This document shows positions 31,004-41,426 of a stretch of 64,000 bases of DNA, piece after piece. Position numbers and translations under genes: made by a program. Position 1 is the first letter of the stretch. Each line of letters opens with the position of its first letter. The stretch is taken from NCBI RefSeq assembly GCF_905220365.1, contig NC_061146.1:8993538-9057537 (forward strand), given 5' to 3'. Source of the DNA: Vanessa cardui (Eukaryota > Arthropoda > Insecta > Lepidoptera > Nymphalidae). The notes under the pieces were generated by a model, which did no database searches, was not told the DNA's origin, and was given only the letters and a program-made list of their open reading frames with translations.

Positions 31004-31667
31004 AATGAAAAAAAAAATCAAATGAATGCACAATTATTTTTTGCTAGTTTCCTTGCATGAAAAATGTCGATTTGAGAACATCCTTTTTTTGAAGTCGGTT
31101 AATGATTTACCCACTTTTGGTCGCACTCAGTGCAGTGATGTTTGGCGAGCGTCAAGTGTAGCTGTCACTCACATGGAGACAATAAATTTGGCTCGTTTAT
31201 TTCTTTCTTTTGTAGTGTGACAATCAAGATAGCTCTACATATAAAGATCGCAATATAAATATAATTTTTGAAAAAGTGTAGCAATTTTAATGAACTGTAA
31301 GAGGAAGGCGCCTGTGCTGTAACACAGTTTATACTAGCATGGACACAGATGTTCATCCTGTGTCAAAAACGTATACCATTGTACCTACATATCAAACTGG
31401 TGTTTTATAGCAAATTGAGACGGAAATATTGTAACTGGCTTTATGAAATATATATTTTATTTATTTTATTTATTATTATACTTTTTTTTCTGATGTCCAA
31501 ATGAGCACATCTCCTTGTTTTATTATTCTTTATGTAAATTATGAGTGCATTAAATTTTGATTCAATAATATTTTCATAAACCGTTTTCAACGTTTAATTT
31601 CAACCAAAAAATTACACGGAAAATCAACGTAAGTTTACGAACCGAAAAAATATTATTTGAGTATTAT
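31004..31667. other. Unassigned intergenic DNA
   Basis: The short ORFs here have no domain-like sequence. Confidence 0.45.
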
Positions 31668-31935
31668 TTATTGTGGCAGATGAGCATATGGGCTACAAGA
31701 TGGTAAGTGTTCACCACCGCCAATAGTCCCGCTAAATATTAACTATTCCTTACATCGCCAATGCACCACCAATCTTGGAAACTAAGATTGTCCCTTGTGC
31801 CTGTAGTTACACTGGCTCACTCACCCTTCAAACCGGAACACAACAATACTGAGTACTGTGGTTTGGCGATAGAATACCTGATAAGTCGGTGGTACCTACC
31901 CAGACGGACTTGCACAAAGCCCTAACACCAAGTAA
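31668..31935 (-). mobile_element. Family B SINE-like repeat
   Basis: GGCAGATGAGCATATGGGC through GCACAAAGCCCTAACACCAA. The TTACAGCG/TGACGATG block is shortened. Confidence 0.8.
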
Positions 31936-32004
31936 GTAGACCGAGTATGGTTACGTTCGGTATATGAGGAATAAATATATATATTTACGTATTTAACTAA
32001 TTAT

Positions 32005-32540
32005 TATTATTCTTGCTTTCACGCTTACACGGCCGTCCGCCATCGTCGCACGGAGGCCTCTGAGCCGAGAACTAACCTAACACTAATAAAGTTTAATAAA
32101 GTTTTGGATAAGAAAATTGGTATAATTTTGTAATGTATATTGTTTTATGTTGTTAATTTTTGTGTTATGTAATTCAGGTCTGATTTTGTAAATTGATTGC
32201 CATTTTAGTACTAAATTATAGAAATTAGTTTTGTCACTGCACGTCATGGATGAAAAGGCTGCCACTGAAAACCAGTTTCTAGGTATATCCTAGGTTATGC
32301 TGAGTGGCATACCTTTTTGGGATATAAGCTGCAGTACTTTTTATTTTTGTTATTGTTTTTTTTAATTAAGTCTTTGGTTCTAAGTATGTTTTGCATTTTT
32401 TTTTAATGCTTTGGTTTTGTTTTAGTTTTTATTTTTTTATGTTATTTTTTTGTACCTACTTATATTATAGTCTTATTATATTTTGTTTCTTGTCTTCAAT
32501 GTTTGTCAAATATTTATGTCCCAAATAAAGATTTACTTAC
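32005..32540 (+). mobile_element. LINE-like 3' UTR with (TTAC)n tail
   Basis: Ends CCCAAATAAAGATTTACTTA followed by CTTACT. The AATAAA signal plus a short tandem tail and absence of an ORF suggest a retrotransposon 3' end. T-rich throughout. The family is not identified. Confidence 0.45.
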
Positions 32541-32978
32541 TTACTAAATATTAGTGATAATATACGAGTATAAATTATGTCCTTCTTTGGAGATCTGGCC
32601 TGCTTCATAGTATAAACAAATTCGGTTACTTTCGCATTTATAATATTATTATAGATTATTTTAACGAATCCTTTTCACCTTTAAATGTTCAGTACGTTTT
32701 ATAATATAATATATTTGTTCCAAACTCTGAAATTATATAGTCTCAGGACTATGACATATTAAGCACCCTGGACGCTCGTTCCGGTGCTTGAGCATAATGT
32801 ATATAATAGCCTTGTTTGAGGCGAGTTATAGCCACAGTTTATTCAGATAATAATGTAGGAAGTTCTTCTCGTGTACGGTGGAAGAAAACATGCTATGGAA
32901 ACCAGCATGTGTCAGATAAACATGGTACTCCTTACATAGTATAAAACAGAGTCACTTACCGCTGTCTCACGCTTATTT

Positions 32979-33113
32979 TTTTTATGTGGCAAACGAGCAG
33001 GAGGCTCACCTGATGGAAAGTGACTACCACCGCCCATGGACATCTGCAGCACCAGAGGGCTAGCATGTGCGTTGCCGGCCTTTGAGGAAGGAGTACGCTC
33101 TTTTCTTGAAACC
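32979..33113 (+). mobile_element. Family I repeat inside the Helitron
   Basis: ATGTGGCAAACGAGCAGGAG through CTCTTTTCTTGAA. The distal GCCGGCGAAAG part is missing. Confidence 0.65.
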
Positions 33114-33285
33114 TATGTATGCTTAGATCTTTAAAATGACGCAACCGATTTTGATGCGTCTTTTTTTTAATTTATATAGATACTCAAGAGGACGGATTTT
33201 GCATATGATACATGGACCATATATTAAAGAAACACTTATAATTTTAGATGTTTCTAATGTGATGTCGTATATGTCGTATATCGTT

Positions 33286-33781
33286 TGGGAAATTACGTCG
33301 AATCTTTACATCGTCGATCCCACAGTGCCTTAAGACGAAAGTCTTGAACCAGTGCGTCCTACCCGTCTTGACATACGGAGCCGAAACGTGGACACTCACG
33401 GCAAGGCTGGTCCACCAGTTTAAAGTCGCTCAGCGTGCTATGGAAAGGACTATGCTCGACGTTTCTCTGCGGGATCGCATCAGAAATCCGCCAGAGAACC
33501 AAAGTCATCGACATAGCCCACCGAATTAGTAAGCTGAAGTGGCAGTGGGCTGGCCGTATTTGTCGCAGAACCGATAACCGTTGGGGGAAACGTGTTCTAG
33601 AGTGGAGACCGCGTCTCGGCAAACGTAGTGTAAGACGTCCTCGGGCACGGTGCTGTGACGACTTACGCAAGACGGCTGGCAGGAGCTGGATGCGAGTAGC
33701 CCAAGAACGATCTCAGTGGCGTGCAATTGGAGAGGCCTATGTCCAGCAGTGGACGGAAATGGGCTGATGGATTGGATTGGA
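33286..33781 (+). pseudogene. RTE-type LINE reverse transcriptase, C-terminal fragment
   Basis: C-terminal end of an RTE-clade endonuclease/reverse transcriptase. Frame 1 (about 33288-33490) reads CLKTKVLNQCVLPVLTYGAE and AMERTMLDVSLRDRIRN. Frame 2 (about 33492-33767) reads RTKVIDIAHRISKLKWQWAG, DNRWGKRVLEWRPRLGKRS and AIGEAYVQQWTEMG with a stop. A small deletion near 33490 causes the frame change, so it is dead. Endonuclease and RT core are absent (5'-truncated). The 3' end is GGGCTGATGGATTGGATTGG, a short repeat tail typical of RTE elements. It is inserted in a Lep1-like Helitron. Confidence 0.85.
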
Positions 33782-34089
33782 TATATAATCTGTAGATTAT
33801 TTATATGTCAGCTATTGTATCCGGGGCGGCTCGCTAGTTAAACCAAAAAGGAGTAAGCTTTGAGTCGTTTTATTGAGTGCGAGTTGTGTTCCGAGGCATA
33901 GGACTACTTTATCAATAGCAGACCTCAGACTGAATTTTTTTTGATACACAAACCCAATAATTTCTATCGGCTTTTTGAAGCCAGAACCTCAGCACCTGTG
34001 CCCTTTTAGCGACTAGACTTAATATCCTGTAGATCGAAGTTTCAACTCGATATAAGCACCATCATGATTTTGGGAAGCACGAACGTACC

Positions 34090-34158
34090 TTAAAACCCTC
34101 TCCTTAATGGAAGAGGAGGCCTTATCCCAGCAGTGGGAAAATTTACAGGCTGTTACTT
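34090..34158 (+). mobile_element. Family A SINE, 3' fragment
   Basis: AAACCCTCTCCTTAATGG through TTTACAGGCTGTTAC, with a TTAC tail. Confidence 0.75.
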
Positions 34159-34609
34159 ACTTACTACTTTACTTACCTTAAAATTATTTTCTTTAAAGTC
34201 TTTAATTCAAATTTGGATTACTGTAATTTGTTAAAATTAAATCAATTAAAAACTTAGTTTTCGATAAACGCATTGGCATATATCGATAAGTTTTAGGTCA
34301 TAGTTAAGGAGCTTATAACAAAACTACCATCGAAACTACGGCGCTGAATTATGCAACCATATCTTATTAAAATACACGTGTAAAATTATTATGTAATAGA
34401 AAATTGTAGCAGGATATTGTCTGTGTATATACATACATTTTAAGAGGTTGTACTATTATTGAAGTAGGCTTTTAAAAGCACGATCGAGACGTCATTTCAT
34501 TATTCATCAATTTACTTGGTGGTAGGATGGGTACCACCCACATAACATGTATTTCTAACTTTTCTAATCGAAATTTTAAGTGTAGCTATCTTCCAGTAAT
34601 ACTGGGACA
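34159..34609. other. Unassigned intergenic DNA
   Basis: A small D-like patch (GAAGTAGGCTTTTAAAAGC, 34460-34495) and a B-like patch (TTACTTGGTGGTAGG, 34512). Otherwise nothing. Confidence 0.45.
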
Positions 34610-34856
34610 AAAATAAATATATGACAAATATTGAACATGATAACATACACTAATCTGATCTCGATGTAAGGCTAAAGCACTTGTGTTATGGAAAATCAGA
34701 AGTAACGAAGGTACCACAAACACGCAGACCCAAGACCACATAGAAAAGTAATGAACTTTTCCTACATTGACTCGGCTGGGAACCCGGTTACTCAAAGTGG
34801 CGAAACCATAAACGGTGTCCATGGGCCACACACTACTCGACCACGGAGGTCGTCAA
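34610..34856 (-). mobile_element. Family C tRNA-derived SINE
   Basis: AAATAAATATATGACAAATA tail, ATGGAAAATCAGAAGTAACG body, and head ending CGACCACGGAGGTCGTC. Box B is degraded (GGGAACCCGGTTACTC). Confidence 0.75.
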
Positions 34857-34989
34857 AGCAAGCTGCATTCGTAAATCGGCTTACGATATTCATATATATA
34901 TATATATTTTTCGTGTTCCAGTTTAAAGTGTGAGCAAGCTAGTAAATACAGACAAGACATAACATAGCTTAGTTTGATAGCATATCGTA

Positions 34990-35207
34990 TCGTCGCTGTA
35001 AGAAATATTAACTATTCCTTACATCGTCAATGCGCCACCAACCTTGGGAACTAAGATGCTATGTCCCTTGTGTCTGTAGTTACACTAGCTCACTCACCCT
35101 TCAAACCGGAACACAACAATACATACGTACTATTGTTTAGAGGTAGAATATCCGATGAGTGGGTGGTACCTACCCAGGCGAGCTTGTACAAAGCCCTACC
35201 ACCAAAT
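34990..35207 (-). mobile_element. Family B SINE-like repeat, partial
   Basis: Lacks the ACCATAAAA end. It starts GTCGCTGTAAGAAATATTAA and ends AAAGCCCTACCACCAAAT. Confidence 0.8.
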
Positions 35208-35721
35208 AGTCAGTATCAAAATTCTGGTGTTAAGTCACCTTGAGACGTCAGCATATATACGAACAACCTAACCTACCAAAGGTTATACCAACAAATTAAG
35301 AACGACTTAGTCACGTCCACGAACAAAGTCACGTGGGGCACTTCGTACTTTGGCAAACTAACACGGGCCGTATTAGTGGAATAAATTCCCTAAGTCCATG
35401 TTATACGGGTAAAAGTTTCGAACGGCAATGTTAAGTGATAAATTTAATGCAACGTAAAACTTTAGCCATTTGTCTAATATTTTCCGATACTCGAATTTAT
35501 TATGCGCCATATTTATAACTTCCGTTCGGTCTTACATAAGACGGTTTGGAATTTTATAGTGAACGAAATTCAGTTCTCATGAATGGTAAGTAGCTATTTG
35601 CATATATTTTTTGATTTATTGGTAGAATCAAGTAAATAAACTTTTAATCGTTCTAAGTTTATTAATAAAAAGAGAGATGATAGACTTCACTATACATATA
35701 TTATATGTTAAATAACAGTAC
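35208..35721. other. Unassigned intergenic DNA
   Basis: Nothing recognised. Confidence 0.45.
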
Positions 35722-35995
35722 AGGAACACTGTAAATATCCCAAAGCTGGGCTGAGATTTCTCTTCCCTTTGAGGTGTTTTAGAGCTTATTCCGCGCTGAT
35801 TGCTATTATTGACATGTATCAGAATTTTGTTAAAATTAGCCACATTCAGGATTATGATAGTTCCTTCACTGCAGAAAACGAGATGAATTATAAAAACAAA
35901 TTAAGCACATGAGTATTCAGTGGTGCTTGCCTGGGTTCGCTCGCAATCATCGGTTAAGATGCAAGCGTTCTAACCACTGGGCCATATCGACTCGC
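35722..35995 (-). mobile_element. Family A SINE, old copy
   Basis: Heavily diverged (CACTGTAAATATCCCAAAGC) but the head is intact (ATCGGTTAAGATGCAAGCG, CACTGGGCCATATCGACTC). Confidence 0.75.
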
Positions 35996-36167
35996 TCCCG
36001 ATGAAATGCAGAAGTAGATTGCTTCGACATAAGGTTACAATGTATAAATCTTGCATACGGACGTATGTTAGCTGACGCTTTAGTATTCGTTCACTCGAGT
36101 TAACTACTTACCTAGGTTGCAAGCTACACAAAATAGGTTTACACTCATTGCTTCGGTTTGCCTGTTT

Positions 36168-36305
36168 ACAGTCAGAGTAAGAAAACCTTCGTCACTTTTC
36201 AAATTAATTCCTTTATCAAGTCTTAAACCCTTAGTACCTTTTGTACCAAATAATTGCGACGCAATATGTCATTCTCGATCGGTAAAGCAGATCCCATCAA
36301 AAACA
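36168..36305. mobile_element. MITE family N, partial
   Basis: Starts TACAGTCAGAGTAAGAAAAC and contains TTATCAAGTCTTAAACCCTT and GCGACGCAATATGTCATTC. The other end is lost near 36300. Confidence 0.6.
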
Positions 36306-36654
36306 ATACTTGTCAAAAAAACCAAGTCTCGCAACTCAGTTGTTCTACGGTAATAAGTTGTAAGATCCATGTAATACCAAGTCTTATCCATGTAATACTT
36401 AAGCGACTTCCCGTCTTAATACGTCCACTCCCTAAGACCACAATCGTGGTCCATAACAATTGAAAATCAATTGTGTCTGGAATCTCAGTACTCGAAGCAT
36501 TAAGTTGTTATGTAATAATTGACAGCATCTTATAGTCACGCATCTCAATCTTAAAAATCTTAAATGTTTTATATAAATATATTGAGTCGGCCATCGCATG
36601 AAAACACGTGTTAATTAAATTATTTAGTGCGATTAAGTCAATATATTTATATAA

Positions 36655-36775
36655 ACCTCTTGAATCAATCTATCTATTAAAAAAAAAACTACTACAAAAT
36701 CAGTTGCGTAATTTTAAAGATCTAAGCATACGTAAGAACAGGGAGTGATGAGCGACTTTGTTTTATACTCCATTA
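36655..36775 (-). mobile_element. Lep1-like Helitron, 5' part
   Basis: AAACCTCTTGAATCAATCTA through GCGACTTTGTTTTATACTC. The CTAG end is missing. Confidence 0.6.
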
Positions 36776-37299
36776 AAAGCATATTTCATTTTTAGTCGGT
36801 AATGTTTGCTACAACTTAAAAATCGGTGACCTTCGTGCTTTTCTGTGATTCCGAGAAGTGAAGTGAGAATCGTAAATAAAAACCAAATGGTATTATTCAC
36901 AAATTAACATGGCGCCGGCAGTAAAAGTGAATTCCCAGTACGGTACATAATTTATATTTTCATTAAGCGTGACGTGATATTTAAAAGTTGCACAGGTTTT
37001 GGAGTTATGGAGGACGTAAACAATTTTATGATCTCGACGCTGTTTGAAGAATATCGTATGAATTCGTATAATTTATTTACATAAATTGTTTATATTAAAG
37101 TCTTTATTAAATGTTAATTCATGCTATTTGATAATGTACGTTAAGTTTAAACTATAAACATCATTTTTGAAATTTATCAAATTTGGCGTTTGAGCTTTTC
37201 TTCCTTTGCGACGTTTTTATGTTGACCGGAGATTTGGTCAGTATATTCCAGCCATATAAGAAAATATGTCCGTCATTCTCAACTGTTTTGAAGCGTCGT
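36776..37299. other. Unassigned intergenic DNA
   Basis: No gene or known repeat recognised. Confidence 0.45.
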
Positions 37300-37490
37300 A
37301 TAGTTTACGAGCCGCCAAGATGTAAAAGCGTAGGGTCGATTCTGCCCCCTTGGGCTATTGTTGTACTCAAGTATACGGTGTAATACAAGTGTTAAGCTTA
37401 AAATGTGGGGTAAATAGGAATATTAGTAATTCCTTAATTGATTTGGGGAATTGATAGTATTCCTTTTTCTCAAAGAAACTAATTTTACAC
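37300..37490 (+). mobile_element. Repeat family U, uninterrupted copy
   Basis: GTAGGGTCGATTCTGCCCCC, TTGGGCTAT, then AGTGTTAAGCTTAAAATGTG and TTGATTTGGGGAATTG. The order matches the two pieces at 7490-7930. Confidence 0.5.
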
Positions 37491-37713
37491 CATGATATAT
37501 ACCAATGGGGGATAGTTTTAAGTATCACGCAAATAAAAATAACGTCAAAGACACAGTGAAAAAAAAAAACAATTACCAGAAGAAAAGTAGTTCTTTCACG
37601 TTCAAATAACAGAACCGATTTGGTGTAATTTGGTATGAAGTATACTTACATAACTTTTAATGATTCCTGATGAGCAATCCTAAACGCAAACTAAACTGTG
37701 ATCAAGGACTAAT

Positions 37714-38850
37714 ATTAGGTTGGGGAAAAAGTCTTTTCGCATATAGTATGTATGAACTTGTAATAAAATCTCTTTGGCTATACCATTTGTATCTGGCTGG
37801 TTTTGGTATCATTAAAAAGTTTTAATTTTAAAGAAGGTACTTCCAAATTCAAATTAGGAATTTGTGTGATTTTCATTTGTTTTTGTTGTTGTTAAAATGA
37901 GTGAATCTAAAGAAGAAATTCGATACATTTTAAAATTTTACTATAAAAAAAGGTAAAAATGCAACTCAAGTCGCGAAAAAAATTTGTGATGTTTATGGAC
38001 CTAATGCAGTATCTGTGAGAGTAGCGCAAGTTTGGTTTAAGCATTTTCAAGCCGGAAATTTTGATATCAAAGATGTATCTCGCTCTGGTCGCCCTGTTAC
38101 GTACAAAATTGATGCCATTTTTGAAAAAGTGGAGCAAGATCGGCATATTAGTAGTTACGATGTAGCTGAAGAACTGGCAATTGACCACAAAACGACTTTT
38201 GACTCATTTGAATAAAGCTGGGTACACAAAAAAGCTCGATATATAGGTGCCTCATGAACTCACTGAAAGAAACCTAATGAACCGTGTACTCATTTGTGAT
38301 TCTTTATTACGACGTAATGAAACCGGACCATTTTTGAAGAAGCTGATAACTGGTGATGAAAAGTGGATCACATACGACAAGAACGTGCGAAAAAGATCGT
38401 GGTCAAAAGCCGGTCAAGCTTCACAGACTGTGGCAAAACCCGGATTAACTCGCAACAAGGTAATGCTGTGTGTATGGTGGGATTGGAAGGGCATCATTCA
38501 TTATGAGCTGTTACCGCCCGGCAGGACCATCGATTCAGAACTGTATTTCGAACAATTGATGAGATTGAAGCAAGAAATTGAGAGAAAGTGGCCAGAATTG
38601 ATCAACAGTAGGGGTGTGGTTTTTCACCATGACGACGCTAGACCTCACACATCTTTAGCCACTCAACAAAAATTACGAGAGTTTGGCTGGGAGGTATTAA
38701 TGCATCCGCCGTATAGTCCTGACCTTGCACCTACAGATTTTCATCTGTTTCGGTCTCTGCAGAATTCCTTAGGCAGTGTCAGGTTAACATCACGATTATC
38801 ATCGGCACATGTCACAGCTTCCTTCAAGATCTCCTTTACCGGAAAAACGT
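37714..38850 (+). pseudogene. Mariner transposase, inactivated, 3' end lost
   Basis: DNA transposon of the Tc1/mariner superfamily. The 5' terminus is TTAGGTTGGGGAAAAAGTC. The ORF would start at ATG 37897 (MSESKEEIRYILKFYY). A frameshift in the A-run near 37950, a second one near 38203 and an in-frame TAG at 38244-38246 break it. The catalytic part (38247 on) keeps the first Asp in TGDEKWITYD, the second in HHDDARPHT, and the third in SPDLAPTD with 34 residues between the latter two, the mariner DD34D signature. The C-terminus (last about 40 residues) and the 3' inverted repeat are missing, replaced by a family A SINE at 38851. Confidence 0.9.
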
Positions 38851-39136
38851 ACAACAACAACAACAGCCCGTAAATTTCACACTGCTGGGCTAAGGGCTTC
38901 TCTCCTTGTGAGGGGAAGGTTTGGAATATATTCCACCACACTCGTCCAATGCGAGCTATTGGAATGCACATGTGAAAAAAATTGTATGAAATTAGACACA
39001 TGCAAGTTTCCTTACCTTGTTCACCTTCACCGTCGAGCACGAGATGAATTATAAACACAAATTAAGCACATGAATGGTGCTTGCCTGGGTTTGAACCCGC
39101 AATCACCGGTTAAGATGCACTCTTTCTGACCACTAG
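38851..39136 (-). mobile_element. Family A SINE at the broken end of mariner
   Basis: CAACAACAACAACAG tail through TTTCTGACCACTAG. No mariner sequence resumes on the right side, so either a deletion accompanied the insertion or that end was already gone. Confidence 0.85.
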
Positions 39137-39657
39137 ATTAATTTCATACATGACAAATTAGGAGACATGGAACCGATGCTCATTTGTCACCAAAACACAA
39201 CACTGAAGATACACTCCGATAGTCAGTAAGTCAGTTGGTTCATACTAATTACTGTACGGAACACTAAACACTCAATTAATTCTCACTCAACCCTGTTTAC
39301 TCGTATAAATTAACATCGCATGTTTCTTTGAGTTATTCGTCCTTGTCATGAATTCAGACCCAAGAAAAATATATCCCAATCAAAATTGAGACTTATTTTC
39401 AATGGTGTAAAGTTTGAAGTAGCTATTTTTCAATGGGCTTAATATATCATTCGCGTATAAAACGACTGTACGACGTTGATATTTTAATTTTCTTGTTCAA
39501 ACACTTTTGAATGAGCTAAGAGATTGGATTTAGATGAACAGAAAAACAATTACTGTAATAGAATAAATTATTAATAAATACATAACACGTTGGTAGCGGT
39601 AACATTTTCTTATTGTTTCCAGTTTTACGGTACGGGGCGTTTAAGACCTCGTACGAA
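39137..39657. other. Unassigned intergenic DNA
   Basis: Nothing recognised, and no mariner 3' terminus. Confidence 0.45.
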
Positions 39658-39957
39658 ACAACAACAACAGCCTGTAAATTCCCACTGGTGGGCTAAAGGC
39701 CTCCTCCTCTTTGAGGAGAAGGTTTGGAGCATATTCCACCACGCTGTTCCAATGCTGGTTGGTGGAATACACATGTGGCAGAATTTCTATGAAATTTGTC
39801 ACATGCAGGTTTCCTAACGATGTTTTCCTTCACCGCTGAGCACGAGATGAATTATAGAGACAAATTAAGCACATGAATCAGCGGTGCTTGCCTGGGTTTG
39901 AAGCCGCAATCATCGGTTAAGATGCACGCGTTCTAACCACTGGGCCATCTCAGCTCA
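39658..39957 (-). mobile_element. Family A SINE, near complete
   Basis: CAACAACAACAG tail through CACTGGGCCATCTCAGCTC. Confidence 0.9.
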
Positions 39958-40032
39958 TAAATATTATTCTTATATATATTTATTCATCTCTTGTTCGGTA
40001 CACGAAAACATCTTCAGTAAATATGACATTGT

Positions 40033-40190
40033 CGGATGAAAATCTTCCACCGACCTTGGGAGCTAAGATGTTATGTCCCTTGCCAGTTACAATCGTTGAC
40101 TCACCCCTCTAATGGAACATAGTTCTAAATATAACCGTTTGGCGATAAAGTATGATAAGTGGAAGGGATACCCAAACAGCATTGTAAGTC
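40033..40190 (-). mobile_element. Family B, degenerate
   Basis: CACCGACCTTGGGAGCTAAG, ATGTTATGTCCCTTG and ATAACCGTTTGGCGATAAAG remain. Confidence 0.55.
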
Positions 40191-40246
40191 CTACTAACAA
40201 TAAAACTGCTCTGTAATTCAGGCATTATGACACAAATTCTGCACAA

Positions 40247-40435
40247 AATCAAAATCAAAATAAACTATTCCAGTAGGCTTTTCCACGTACTTTTGAATCG
40301 TCATTCAACAATTAAGTGAAGCTACCACCGGTTCGGAAAGTAGATTCTACCGAGAAGAACCTGCAGTCGACAGGTATTAATTCCGCGCTTTTATCATCTA
40401 TAAAATCTTGTATCGAATAATATGTCCTTTTCACC
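40247..40435 (-). mobile_element. Family D LINE 3' end
   Basis: ATCAAAATCAAAATAAACTA through ATCTTGTATCGAATAATATG, with an internal deletion after AGAAGAACCTGC. Confidence 0.72.
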
Positions 40436-40533
40436 GATGTATTTTTTACAAACTATTTGAATTTACGAAACGGAAAAGTTAAAAATGTCTTCAATCCTTA
40501 CATTTTCACCGATTCGAATTCGAAACAAGTTAG

Positions 40534-40880
40534 GTATAGTACGACACAAATTAGCATCGGAAAATGCAATGGATTGAAAATAAAACCGATTACTGCCGAT
40601 TTCCAACATCGACACAACCAATAGAAATAGCTCCCCATCGCACCATTTGACGCTATTCGTTGCTATAGATTCACGCGTCAGAGAAAACAAGTGCATGTAA
40701 ATCGACGCGTCAAATTGACGAATATATTCGGTCATATGATATTACAAGTTATTACGTTTGTGCAAAGATCATATTCGCATAAGAAATAAATATTGATAAT
40801 TTGTGATAGCATACTCAATTCGGATGTGATCGGTTTTACGAATTTTGCCGATGCGACATCTAAGTTGTGTAGTACTATAT
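40534..40880. mobile_element. MITE family K, complete copy
   Basis: Ends TATAGTACGACACAAATTAG and CATCTAAGTTGTGTAGTACT, about 347 bp. Confidence 0.75.
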
Positions 40881-41344
40881 ATAAATATTTATTTTTTTGG
40901 AATTACTATAATATTCTCGATTTCTATTCAAACACGCACACATCAAAACATTTTAACACATTCCAATAACATATACAATATATATACATTCCTACTTAAA
41001 AGTAAATAAGAGTCAAAGTAAACTTAAGAGTATCATATATTTATAAAAAACAGGCCTTCCATAAATTTATCTTGTGTTATTCTACGTATGGCGTCCATAA
41101 ATTTTTAATCAATTAAAGTAATATTTTATTATCTATTTATAAGGTAGGATATGAATTGAGGCAATGAAAGGACGATTAAAAAAACTCCGTACAGCCTATT
41201 GCTTGTTAACCCAATAATCTAGGCGCATTCTTGTTAATGTAAGCGCATTTGACGCTTTGAAGTTTTTATAGAAGATATATCTCTCGCCAAAGGTATAGCA
41301 CCTTTGCCTTCCTATAAAAATATAAAAGTATGTATAGACGATTA
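40881..41344. other. Unassigned intergenic DNA
   Basis: A+T-rich, nothing recognised. Confidence 0.45.
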
Positions 41345-41426
41345 ATATAATATAAATAAATACGAGACAACATCACATACATTACTCCGATCCCAATGTA
41401 AGTAACTTAATCACTTGTTTTATGGA
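41345..41426 (-). mobile_element. Family C SINE, left part (interrupted)
   Basis: ATAAATACGAGACAACATCA through CACTTGTTTTATGGA. It continues at 43107 after the E insertion. Confidence 0.8.

Larger units (their letters stand above)
32932..33840 (+). mobile_element. Lep1-like Helitron split by two insertions
   Basis: Three pieces in order: 32932-32978 (ATAGTATAAAACAGAGTCAC), 33114-33285 (ATGCTTAGATCTTTAAAATG and TCTAATGTGATGTCGTATA) and 33782-33840 (TCCGGGGCGGCTCGCTAGTT). They are separated by an I repeat and an RTE fragment. Confidence 0.65.
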
